Part shown: piece after piece, positions 1 to 7,472 of the stretch
How positions within the stretch are numbered: position 1 is the stretch's first letter
Layout of the letters: each line of letters begins with the position of its first letter
NCBI GenBank assembly: GCA_011525295.1
Contig: WTGV01000039.1
Coordinates: 1-41,573 of the forward strand
Length of the DNA stretch: 41,573 nucleotides
Direction of reading: 5' to 3'
DNA from: Pseudomonadales bacterium
Lineage (GTDB): Bacteria; Pseudomonadota; Gammaproteobacteria; Pseudomonadales; Azotimanducaceae
Notes under the pieces: generated by a model
The model's database searches: none
What the model saw: the letters and a program-made list of their open reading frames with translations, nothing else
What the model was told of the DNA's origin: nothing
Program-made: the position numbers and the translations under genes

Positions 1-267
1 TGCAGCAGTCTTCGATGAAGCGAGCGGGCTCGGCATCTATGCCTAGCTCCGAAATGGCTCAAATTTCAAACTGAGCCACTACCGAAGTCTTACACTCCTC
101 CAGAGAGAAAAGTGATCACACACTAGCCACTTACGAGTTGTTAATACTTAATACTATAAATATATATAGTTTTAAAAATAATCTTTAAATAAACGATGTA
201 TTAAAATCTCTGTTGGAATTTGGAGTGAGAACGCAAAAATCTATCGAAAATTTGGAGTTCTCAGACT
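1..267. other. Left-edge non-coding stretch with very AT-rich block upstream of creD
   Basis: No gene is supported here. Bases 128-210 are strongly AT-rich, with runs of TA and A, unlike the flanking coding sequence. Such a block just before a gene often acts as a promoter or UP element, so it may hold the creD promoter, but I could not pick a clear -35/-10 pair. A GGAG at 254-257 is the creD ribosome binding site. Confidence 0.4.
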
Positions 268-1656
268 ATGACAGACACTTCCGACCACCCAAATTCGGAC
301 GACTCTTGGCTTCGCCGTAACATCAATCACTTTGGCGCGTCAATCACGTTTCGCTTTGTTCTCGTAATTGCGATCGTGCTCGCACTTATGATTCCCCTCT
401 TTCTTGTTACCAACCTCGTTCAAGAACGAAGTCAGTATCTTGAAAACGCCACGCGAGAGATTGGTATCGGTTGGGGCGGAAGGGAACAACGCGTTATCGG
501 TCCGTTCATCTTGATCCGCGCCGAGCAAGAGACTACGACTGGCACTAGTCGGGTTGTGCGAAATGATGATCGAGCTTATATGCCCACTCAACTGGATCTA
601 GACCACGCAACCACTCACACCATGAAATCGCGGGGTATCTACAAGGTGCCGGTATTTCAAGCAACTCTCAACGCTTCCGCGTCATTGCCAGCACTGTCAC
701 TCGATGATAGTTCTCGTCGGATCGAGAAAATTTCACTAGTACTAGGGATTACAGATGGGCGAGGATTGAGCGTCGATTCGATTCTTTGGAACGGCGTTGA
801 ACTCACTGAATTCACAGACCCGTACTCCGACCAAACATTTTTAGGTAATACACTTCAGGTCGACTTAACTGAGGATATGTTGCTAGAAGCATCGGATGTT
901 GAACTCCAATTGAGTTTTCGGGGGTCCCGAAGCTTCGTTGTGGTGCCGGTAGGTGATAGTTCACGAATCACGATGAGTAGTGATTGGCCCCACCCGAAAT
1001 ATATTGGGACGTTGCCAGACATCTCGGAAGAAATCACCTCTGCCGGTTTTAAACAATCGTGGACGGTGCATAAACTTGCGCGAGGATTTGACTCCGACGT
1101 CTCGATGGAAGATTTAGCTGATCGGATTGGAACCGGTGCGATTTACAACCCTTACTATCAGAGCACGACTTGGTCTGGCTCTGGTTTAACGTTAGGCTAC
1201 GAAGTACTCAACTTAAACACAGACTATCGCGACATTCGTCGAGCGATAATCTATGGAATCTTCTTCGTCGTGTTAACTTTGGTCAGCATACTCTGCCTCG
1301 AACTCGTCTCAAGGGTCAAGTTTCACATAGTTCAGTATGGTGTTGTCGGGATTGGCTTAGTTCTTTTCTTCCTCACATTGTTAGCACTCACGGAACATGT
1401 TGGATTTGTTACTGGCTACGTTCTAGCTGCGTTTATTCTGACCGCGATGAAGACCACGTACGTTTGGTTTATCACCCGTACTCGGAATATCACCGTCACG
1501 ATTGGGATATTCCTCGTCATGCTCTACAGCGCGTTGTATTTCATTCTGCAACTAGACAATTACGCATTGCTTGCTGGAGTCGGACTGTTACTAGTCTTAC
1601 TCGGTGGGTTAATGTTTGCTACTAAGAATCTTCAACGACTAGAACAAGCGACGTAG
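268..1656 (+). CDS. creD: CreD-family inner membrane protein
   Basis: Encodes 462 residues matching the CreD (cell envelope integrity) family. An N-terminal membrane segment lies at about residues 28-48 and is followed by the family pattern LV.ER..Y...A...I..GWGG.Q...GP. A long periplasmic beta-rich domain follows, with about five closely packed C-terminal membrane helices from residue 325 on. In E. coli, CreD is the main output of the CreBC two-component system and affects colicin tolerance and envelope behaviour; its biochemical role is unknown. No creB or creC lies in this window, so the gene is either an orphan or regulated from elsewhere. The ATG is chosen because GGAG sits 10 bases upstream. 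The length is normal for the family. Confidence 0.88.
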   Translation: MTDTSDHPNSDDSWLRRNINHFGASITFRFVLVIAIVLALMIPLFLVTNLVQERSQYLENATREIGIGWGGREQRVIGPFILIRAEQETTTGTSRVVRNDDRAYMPTQLDLDHATTHTMKSRGIYKVPVFQATLNASASLPALSLDDSSRRIEKISLVLGITDGRGLSVDSILWNGVELTEFTDPYSDQTFLGNTLQVDLTEDMLLEASDVELQLSFRGSRSFVVVPVGDSSRITMSSDWPHPKYIGTLPDISEEITSAGFKQSWTVHKLARGFDSDVSMEDLADRIGTGAIYNPYYQSTTWSGSGLTLGYEVLNLNTDYRDIRRAIIYGIFFVVLTLVSILCLELVSRVKFHIVQYGVVGIGLVLFFLTLLALTEHVGFVTGYVLAAFILTAMKTTYVWFITRTRNITVTIGIFLVMLYSALYFILQLDNYALLAGVGLLLVLLGGLMFATKNLQRLEQAT

Positions 1657-1689
1657 GTTGTATTAGGAGCAAAGATCGTATTTGTCGAA

Positions 1690-1709
1690 GCTCGTTTGCG
1701 CAAATGAGC
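1690..1709. other. 20-bp near-perfect palindrome between creD and the DUF1820 gene
   Basis: GCTCGTTTGC is followed directly by GCAAATGAGC, a 10-bp inverted repeat with one mismatch and no spacer. It lies 34 bases after the creD stop and 108 bases before the next start. There is no T-run after it, so it is not a standard intrinsic terminator. It could be a protein-binding operator or an RNA hairpin. Confidence 0.35.
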
Positions 1710-1817
1710 AGAAATCGATTCGAACAGTGCTAGTATTGTTGGGAGCAAGCTTGAGCGACGATTTCTACAATTACCGCATTAAACGAATCGCTGCCCGGAT
1801 AGACCGATGAACGTCCC

Positions 1818-2147
1818 ATGACTAGCATAAACAAACACCACATATATCGGGTGCAGTTCTACAATGGCGGGCAGATTTATGAAGTCTATGTTCGAAGTAT
1901 TGATAGCGCAGACGTGTACGGATTTGTTGAACTGAGCTCGTTCATGTTCACCAAACCCTCACAGGTAGTGATCGACCCTTCCGAGGAAAAACTTCGCAAC
2001 GAATTTGGTGAAGTCGATAGTACGTGGGTTCCTATTCATAACATTATTCGTATTGATCAAGTACGGAAGGAAGGAACCGCGAAGATCGTTGAAGCTGAAA
2101 GCAGTAATGTGACTCCTTTTCCTATCCCCCTACCTGGAAAGAAGTAA
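1818..2147 (+). CDS. DUF1820 family protein
   Basis: Encodes a 109-residue soluble protein that I recognise as DUF1820, a small family found mainly in gammaproteobacteria, of unknown function. The typical pattern is visible: an N-terminal HIYRV.F.N..Q.YE.Y stretch, a central E.SSF.F block followed by VVIDPSEE.L..EF, and a basic/polar tail. It has no signal peptide and no membrane segment, so it is probably cytoplasmic. It reads away from creD with a 161-base gap and converges on the oligopeptidase gene, so it is probably monocistronic. The start is chosen at the ATG giving the full family N-terminus; the ribosome binding site is weak. Confidence 0.8.
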   Translation: MTSINKHHIYRVQFYNGGQIYEVYVRSIDSADVYGFVELSSFMFTKPSQVVIDPSEEKLRNEFGEVDSTWVPIHNIIRIDQVRKEGTAKIVEAESSNVTPFPIPLPGKK

Positions 2148-2197
2148 CAAAGGTCGTCGCAAACTACGGTTCTCGCCTAATCGGGAGAGCAAACGGG

Positions 2198-2220
2198 TAC
2201 GCTGGTACAACTCCAGCGTA
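2198..2220. terminator. Candidate stem-loop between convergent genes
   Basis: TACGCTGG (2198-2205) and CCAGCGTA (2213-2220) form a perfect 8-bp stem with a 7-base loop, in the gap between the convergent DUF1820 and oligopeptidase genes. The position suits a shared terminator, but the following sequence has only a weak T-tract. Confidence 0.4.
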
Positions 2221-2284
2221 TAGTCAGTCTTTCAATGTCCCGAGGGAACGTTGATGGCCCAGAGCTATTCGCTCAGCAATAGTT

Positions 2285-4462
2285 TCAGTCTTCTTTAATG
2301 TCCATGGCATGAAGCACAAAGGCGAATGTCTCAGCGAGAACACGAAGATATTCGTACCGACCTGATCTGCCACCATGTCCAGCACCCATCTCGGTCTTGA
2401 GAAACAGAAGATTGTCATCGGTCTTAAGGTGTCTCAACTTTGCGACATACTTGGCTGGCTCCCAATAAGTAACTCTTGGGTCATTCAACCCGGCAGTGAC
2501 TAACATTGGCGGATAGTCTTTAGCTTCTAACTGATCGTATGGGGAATACGAGAGTATGTATTCATACGCATCGGAATCAGTAATGGGATTACCCCACTCG
2601 GGCCATTCAATTGGAGTCAGCGGTAACGAGTCATCCAGCATCGTATTAAGCACGTCCACAAACGGGACATGAGACACTACCGCGCCCCACAACTCCGGAG
2701 CTTCGTTGACAACCACACCCATTAAGGTACCGCCGGCGCTACCACCGGTAATCGCTATGCGTTTTGGAGCCGTGAACTTTTCTTCAATTAGATAGTGTGC
2801 AGCCGAAATGAAGTCGAGGAACGTGTTCATGCGCTTATCTAGTTTCCCATCTTCATACCAGTGATAGCCCATTTCACTCCCACCTCGGATGTGTGCAATC
2901 GCGTATACAAAACCACGATCTAACCAAGACTTTGTAGTCGTCGAAAAGCTCGGGGACGAACTCGATCCATACGCGCCGTAAGCCCGCAGATACAGTGGGG
3001 CTGTTCCATCTAAAGGAGTGTCTTTACGATACACTATGGAAACCGGTACTAATACACCATCATGCGACCGTGCCATTCTCCGTTCGGACGTGTAGAGACT
3101 AGCATCGTATCCACTTGGAATTTGCTGTATCTTTCGTGTGAATCTCTCACCCGTTGCGAGGTCATAGTCAAAAGTAGTGCTCGGAGTTACCAACGATGAG
3201 TAATAGATGCGAATCTGGGACGGATTAGGACCTGCAGAACTCGATCCAAATCCAACACTGTAGACAGCTTCATCAAACTCAATCGGTTGCAGCTGAGCGT
3301 CATTTTCGAGAATTGCTATTTGATCCAACCCTTCCTCGCGGTAACTAACGATCAATCGAGTTGCTAATGATTGAAAGTTCGTAATGTATCTAGAGTCTGA
3401 ACCTTCGATCACTGAAGACCAACTTTCCGGTTCTAATGAGTCGGAAGGTGTTCGCGCCAGTCGGAAGTTTTTGTGCGTATCGTTAGTGAGAATGTAAAAG
3501 TCTCCTCCACCGTGGTCAACCGAGTAGTGGTGTTTATCCTGTCTCTCCACGATCAATTGCGGTGCCACTGTCAAATCGTCGAGTGGTAGAACATAGACTT
3601 CGCTAGTTTCGTGATCGTCAGTCCCAATCACTGCGAATTCCCTAGACGTAGTACGGGAAATGCCAACAAAAAAGCCGGGATCAGACTCCTCATAGACAAT
3701 TGGATCATTAGCTGGATCGGTACCTAAAACATGATGGCGTACGCGATTGGGACGCCAATGTTCGTCTACCATTACGTACAAAAAGCTCTTGCTATCGCTA
3801 GCCCAAACTACGCCACCGCCGGTGTTTTCTATCCGATCGGATAGTAGTTCACCCGTAGTCAAGTCTTTAACAACCAGCGTAAAACGCTCGCTACCATTAG
3901 TATCAGAACTATAAGCCAACAAACGGTAGTCTGGACTCACTGAGAACGTGCCAAGACGAAAGTATTCCAGACCTTCTGCGAGCTCATTCTGATCTAATAT
4001 GACCTCCGTACCTGCTTCCGGAATATCGAATTGAGCTGCCGGACTCGTCGAGTCGCTAGGAGATAACCAGCGAATGTGTTGCCGATATTGACTGTCCTCC
4101 ACATAACGTGATTGATACACATAGTCTCCATCTCGGTACGGAACTGACGCATCTTCTTTTTCCAATCGACCCTTGAGCTCGTTGTAAATGTCCTCAACTC
4201 GATCCTCGATCAATCCGGCGAACTCTTCGAAGTAGGCATTTTCCGCTTTCAAGTATTCCAGCACATCCTCATCATCGATCTGCGGATAACTTTGATCCTT
4301 CAGCCAGTGATAGGGATCTTTCAATTCCATGCCGTGGTAGGTTGCCACGTGTGCTCTGCGCTCTGCGACAGGTGGTTCAGACATTTTTAAACTCTCTTTC
4401 CGTACACTACAGGATGTCATCAGGAGACACGTCATGACACATCCGAGAAGTATTTTTTGCAT
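2285..4462 (-). CDS. ptrB: Oligopeptidase B-like S9A serine peptidase, predicted lipoprotein
   Basis: Encodes 725 residues of the prolyl oligopeptidase (S9A) family, closest to oligopeptidase B, which cleaves short peptides after Arg or Lys. After the N-terminal cap comes a seven-bladed propeller region (about residues 80-430). The alpha/beta hydrolase domain follows, with nucleophile Ser575 in GGSAGG, Asp661 in LNDPRV and His696 in GAGHGG. RAYGAYG and HIRGGSEMG, typical of the family, are also present. The first 18 residues form a lipoprotein signal: a hydrophobic stretch ending MTSC, with Cys18 as the acylation site and Ser at +2, which favours the outer membrane. Classical oligopeptidase B is cytosolic. 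An internal Met27 would give a protein starting like the classical enzyme, so the start decides its location. It is transcribed alone, divergent from the Anbu gene. Confidence 0.88.
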   Translation of the reverse strand: MQKILLGCVMTCLLMTSCSVRKESLKMSEPPVAERRAHVATYHGMELKDPYHWLKDQSYPQIDDEDVLEYLKAENAYFEEFAGLIEDRVEDIYNELKGRLEKEDASVPYRDGDYVYQSRYVEDSQYRQHIRWLSPSDSTSPAAQFDIPEAGTEVILDQNELAEGLEYFRLGTFSVSPDYRLLAYSSDTNGSERFTLVVKDLTTGELLSDRIENTGGGVVWASDSKSFLYVMVDEHWRPNRVRHHVLGTDPANDPIVYEESDPGFFVGISRTTSREFAVIGTDDHETSEVYVLPLDDLTVAPQLIVERQDKHHYSVDHGGGDFYILTNDTHKNFRLARTPSDSLEPESWSSVIEGSDSRYITNFQSLATRLIVSYREEGLDQIAILENDAQLQPIEFDEAVYSVGFGSSSAGPNPSQIRIYYSSLVTPSTTFDYDLATGERFTRKIQQIPSGYDASLYTSERRMARSHDGVLVPVSIVYRKDTPLDGTAPLYLRAYGAYGSSSSPSFSTTTKSWLDRGFVYAIAHIRGGSEMGYHWYEDGKLDKRMNTFLDFISAAHYLIEEKFTAPKRIAITGGSAGGTLMGVVVNEAPELWGAVVSHVPFVDVLNTMLDDSLPLTPIEWPEWGNPITDSDAYEYILSYSPYDQLEAKDYPPMLVTAGLNDPRVTYWEPAKYVAKLRHLKTDDNLLFLKTEMGAGHGGRSGRYEYLRVLAETFAFVLHAMDIKED

Positions 4463-4887
4463 TATTCCAATAAAAATTCAATCAATATAAATGACAGCAC
4501 CGTCCGCTAGTCTGCTAGCAAACGGTTGCCCAATGCAAATTATGTTTATGGATTGAGTTTCGTTTCTATTGAACGATGTTGTCGATCCGGTTTTGGGCAA
4601 TTCGGTGGAGTACAGTAAACCGACCAGTAAGCTGAAACGCTTTAGTTATTTTCTTGCTTTGTTTCGCACTAAGTATCAATGCTCACACGCCCTTTGGGTA
4701 CGAGAATTTCGATTCAAGCTGAATCGACTTTTTGAAATTAATGTTCAAACTGTTCTTGTGTGAAATGTGGTAAGTTGCTTAAAACATGACCAGACTTCTG
4801 ATAGAATTTCGCTTAACAACATTATTTTCGACTCCGAAAATTGAGTACCAAAACAATTCATCGAAATATGGCTAGGAGTAAGTCTAG
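4463..4887. other. 425-base divergent intergenic region, no convincing gene
   Basis: It lies between the divergent oligopeptidase and Anbu-type protease genes and should hold promoters for both. A 64-codon TTG-started reading frame at 4569-4763 has no recognisable family, a basic low-quality composition and no ribosome binding site, so I do not call it. A small hairpin, ATTTTCG-ACTC-CGAAAAT, lies at 4824-4841. I see no other structure that I can name. Confidence 0.5.
4824..4841. promoter_or_regulatory. Small inverted repeat upstream of the Anbu-type gene
   Basis: Perfect 7-bp arms ATTTTCG and CGAAAAT are separated by ACTC, ending 46 bases before the GTG start of the protease gene. It may be an operator or a leader hairpin. 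The AT-rich sequence makes chance occurrence plausible. Confidence 0.25.
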
Positions 4888-5676
4888 GTGACCTATTGTG
4901 TCGGTATCGCTGTCCAAGATGGACTGGTTTTTGTTTCTGATTCACGAACGAATGCTGGCGTCGACCAAATTCACACGTTCAGCAAGATGCATGTGTTCTC
5001 TCACCATCGCCACTTTTATGTACTCTTGACTTCGGGTAATCTTGCAACAACTCAAGGCGTTGTCGCTCGATTGCACAAGGATATAAAGGACCGACCGGCG
5101 CACAATCTTTACACAATGCAGGATCTGGGCGAAGCCGCGAGTTACATAGGTGAAATATCGCGAGAAGAACAAAAAGTGTTCGAAGGGAAGGAGTCCGAAA
5201 AAGGATTCTCCCCCGAAGCTTCTTTCATTCTTGGAGGACAAGTCTTAAGTGAAAGTCCGGCGATTGCTCAAATATATCCAGAGGGGAACTTCATTCGCAG
5301 TAGCAAAGAAACCTGTTATCTACAGATCGGAGAAACCAAATACGGCAAACCGATACTGGATCGCATGATACATAGTGAGTATGACATCGCGCACGCGGTT
5401 ATGTGCGCTCTGGTTTCTATGGATTCGACATCGCGCAGTAATGCGACGGTGGGCCCTCCCATCGAATATCTTGTCTACCTTAACGACACATACAACACTA
5501 GCTTGCAGCAGAGTTTAGATCGAGACCATGAATATTGGTTGCAATTACGAAAGAATTGGTCGGACAGTCTCCGCCGCGCGTTTGACTCCCTACCCCTAGC
5601 TCCAGGCTTAGATTGTTTTCATAGGGATTCTGCCACCAATGTGATGCCCATACACAACCCCAAATCCTTCGGCTAG
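4888..5676 (+). CDS. Anbu (ancestral beta subunit) proteasome-type protease
   Basis: Encodes 262 residues of the bacterial Anbu family (COG3484), Ntn-hydrolase relatives of HslV and the 20S proteasome beta subunit. Once Met1 is removed the N-terminal residue is Thr, as required for the catalytic Thr1. The first block, TYCVGIAVQDGLVFVSDSRT, then supplies Asp18 and Lys33 (Asp17 and Lys32 in mature numbering), the usual active-site partners. The GTG start at 4888 is preferred because it places this Thr second and has AGGAG about 10 bases upstream. Anbu particles are ring or helical assemblies in the cytoplasm with poorly defined substrates. Its usual genomic partners (alpha-E protein, transglutaminase-like protein, circularly permuted ATP-grasp) are absent here. 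Instead a CULT-domain gene follows after 50 bases. Confidence 0.92.
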   Translation: MTYCVGIAVQDGLVFVSDSRTNAGVDQIHTFSKMHVFSHHRHFYVLLTSGNLATTQGVVARLHKDIKDRPAHNLYTMQDLGEAASYIGEISREEQKVFEGKESEKGFSPEASFILGGQVLSESPAIAQIYPEGNFIRSSKETCYLQIGETKYGKPILDRMIHSEYDIAHAVMCALVSMDSTSRSNATVGPPIEYLVYLNDTYNTSLQQSLDRDHEYWLQLRKNWSDSLRRAFDSLPLAPGLDCFHRDSATNVMPIHNPKSFG

Positions 5677-5726
5677 TCTATGGTGTTTTAAAGTATGAAA
5701 TGTGTTGATACTGCGTACAGAATCGT

Positions 5727-6125
5727 ATGAGTTCTGTAAACATAGATACTGCTACAGACTTAGAAGAGTTCGTTGAGCTTACGCCTACTCGCCCTCGCAA
5801 ACTAGTCGTGTGCTTACAGTGCCGACATCATTTGGCGGATGCTGACGATGCGCTCTTTGTGGATGGATTGCACGAGTATGAACTCACAAATCCTCACGGA
5901 ATCGTGCATAAGTTTCGTTGTTTCCGAGATGCACTTGGTTGTGCGATTGAAGGGCGACCTACCGCTGCTGACACTTGGTTTCACGGGCACACTTGGCGTC
6001 TTGCTTCTTGTGGGAATTGTCGTACCCATCTGGGATGGTTCTTCGAATCTGAGAAAAGCTTTTATGGTCTGCTGACCATAAAAACCACTGTTACAAGTCT
6101 TGATGAATACACAGGCTCAACCTAG
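5727..6125 (+). CDS. Stand-alone CULT (cereblon-type) domain protein
   Basis: Encodes 132 residues that align with the CULT domain, the thalidomide-binding domain of human cereblon and of single-domain bacterial proteins such as MsCI4 of Magnetospirillum. Zinc ligands are Cys29/Cys32 (CLQC) and Cys95/Cys98 (CGNC). The aromatic cage is fully present: Trp84, Trp90 and Trp104, with Phe106. Their spacings of 6, 14 and 2 residues equal those of human Trp380, Trp386, Trp400 and Phe402. The surrounding WFHG.TW..A.C..C..H.GW.F pattern is diagnostic. There is no signal peptide, so it is probably cytoplasmic. In bacteria the natural ligand and partner are unknown; uridine and cyclic imides are known binders of the fold. 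It follows the Anbu gene by 50 bases and overlaps the next gene by 23 bases, suggesting one operon. Confidence 0.88.
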   Translation: MSSVNIDTATDLEEFVELTPTRPRKLVVCLQCRHHLADADDALFVDGLHEYELTNPHGIVHKFRCFRDALGCAIEGRPTAADTWFHGHTWRLASCGNCRTHLGWFFESEKSFYGLLTIKTTVTSLDEYTGST

Positions 6126-6807
6126 AGCCTCCGATTACGACATTCTCTCGTTCGACTGCTACGGTACACTCGTAGACTGGGAGAGTGCAATCACCTCAAC
6201 CTTACAGTCAATACTGTTATCCCATGATGCGCATTGGAATGATGCCGTGCTCCTCGAACACTTCGCACTCTTCGAACCCGCAGAACAAGAACAGGGTGGT
6301 TCTTATCGAGAGGTACTCAGACGTGTGTTACAAACGTTTGGTAATCGTCTAGGTTTCGTCCCCACAGAGTCACAATTAGTGCAATTTGAAGAATGTATTG
6401 CTCGTGCGACTCCATTCTCAGACACAGTCGACGCGCTAAAAACACTCAGCGAATGCTTCCAACTAGCGATAGTTTCCAATACTGACGACGACTTGTTTGC
6501 TCTAACAGCCCAAAATTTAGTTGTTTCTTTTGATTACGTGATAACTGCGGAGCAAGTCGGCGAATACAAACCGAATCTGGCTATGTTTGAACATGCACTC
6601 AAGGAATTTTCCTGTTCCAAATCGCGAATTCTTCATGTCGCACAAAGTCTCTTTCATGATGTCGCACCCGCTAGTGAGCTAGGTATCGCGACCGCGTGGA
6701 TTGATAGGACAAGAGGAAAACTTGGAGCGACAGCTCCTTCCGATGCGGAACCACAATGGACCTATTCGACGTTAGCAGAACTAGCGAAGTTGGTACAAGA
6801 ATCTTAA
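6103..6807 (+). CDS. Haloacid dehalogenase type II-like HAD hydrolase
   Basis: Encodes 234 residues of the HAD superfamily, subfamily of type II haloacid dehalogenases. Motif I is FDCYGTLVDW with nucleophile Asp18. Motif II is VSNTDDD, the motif III Lys lies in YKPN, and the late block HVAQSLFHDVAPASELG is characteristic of this subfamily. The usual SNG at motif II is SNT here, which may shift substrate preference, so a phosphatase role cannot be excluded. The start is the ATG at 6103, which follows a TTG directly. Its first 23 bases lie inside the end of the CULT gene, implying translational coupling. It is cytoplasmic, and its substrate cannot be told from sequence. Confidence 0.85.
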   Translation: MNTQAQPRASDYDILSFDCYGTLVDWESAITSTLQSILLSHDAHWNDAVLLEHFALFEPAEQEQGGSYREVLRRVLQTFGNRLGFVPTESQLVQFEECIARATPFSDTVDALKTLSECFQLAIVSNTDDDLFALTAQNLVVSFDYVITAEQVGEYKPNLAMFEHALKEFSCSKSRILHVAQSLFHDVAPASELGIATAWIDRTRGKLGATAPSDAEPQWTYSTLAELAKLVQES

Positions 6808-6872
6808 CACTTGTATCAGTATCATTCTTACCCAAACTCCTCACGTAAACACCATTTGATTCACGCTTTTCC

Positions 6873-7472
6873 GTGCCTCTAGTTTCTATAAGCGCAGTAG
6901 TTCGGCGACCTTCTGCACTGTTGCTGTTACCTGAAGAAACTAGATCCTTTGCGGCGATTTTGAAGAAAGAAATTTGGTGGTTCAGCCTTATTCCGCCGTG
7001 TTTCTTGTTTATTGGTACGTATTTTTTCGGCTGGCGAATTGGAGCTGAAGAACCACTGTACTTTGAATGGCCAGTTCTACTTTCGATATGTATTTTCTAC
7101 TACGTGTTGCTATTTGGCGGTTTGCTGATTTTGAGCTTGTTGTCACGTTGGATGGCTCCAACCTACTCGACAACGAAAGACCTAGGTTCACATCTAACTG
7201 TAGTCGTAACTTCATCGGCACCACTCTTTTTAGGATCAGTTGCCCACTTGTACCCGCACATCATTGTGAATTCCCTCGTGTTCATCCCAATGCTCCTTTG
7301 GAGCTTGTGGGTCTTGTACAGCACATTGCCAGATCTTCTGAAAACTGATCCTCAACGTGGTATGCTCCATGCATCTAGTCTAGTAGGTATCGTCATGGTC
7401 GCCGGTGTTTCATTGATCGGGATGTCGGTGGTGCTCTGGACGTTGGGCATTGGACCCAACATTGGTGTATAA
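6873..7472 (+). CDS. Yip1-family membrane protein
   Basis: Encodes 199 residues with an N-terminal cytoplasmic segment and about five hydrophobic helices spread from residue 35 to the end. The overall pattern matches the Yip1/YIPF domain family, integral membrane proteins of unknown role in bacteria. The predicted GTG start has no clear ribosome binding site and the first 15 residues are uncertain. Its TAA is followed immediately by the GTG of ccoN, so the two genes are very likely translated from one message. That placement hints at a link with assembly or membrane insertion of the cbb3 oxidase, but this is inference only. Confidence 0.7.
   Translation: MPLVSISAVVRRPSALLLLPEETRSFAAILKKEIWWFSLIPPCFLFIGTYFFGWRIGAEEPLYFEWPVLLSICIFYYVLLFGGLLILSLLSRWMAPTYSTTKDLGSHLTVVVTSSAPLFLGSVAHLYPHIIVNSLVFIPMLLWSLWVLYSTLPDLLKTDPQRGMLHASSLVGIVMVAGVSLIGMSVVLWTLGIGPNIGV

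Noticed and set aside
2..46. Frame open from the window edge to a TAG, possibly the end of a gene
   Set aside because: Only 14 codons with no recognisable motif; an open run of that length is expected by chance.
4569..4763. 64-codon TTG-started frame between oligopeptidase and Anbu genes
   Set aside because: No ribosome binding site, no family resemblance, basic and aromatic-rich composition typical of non-coding translation.
6840..6872. FNR-like half-site TTGATTC upstream of the Yip1-cco operon
   Set aside because: The second half-site is absent, so it does not meet the TTGAT-N4-ATCAA pattern expected for oxygen control of cbb3 oxidase.
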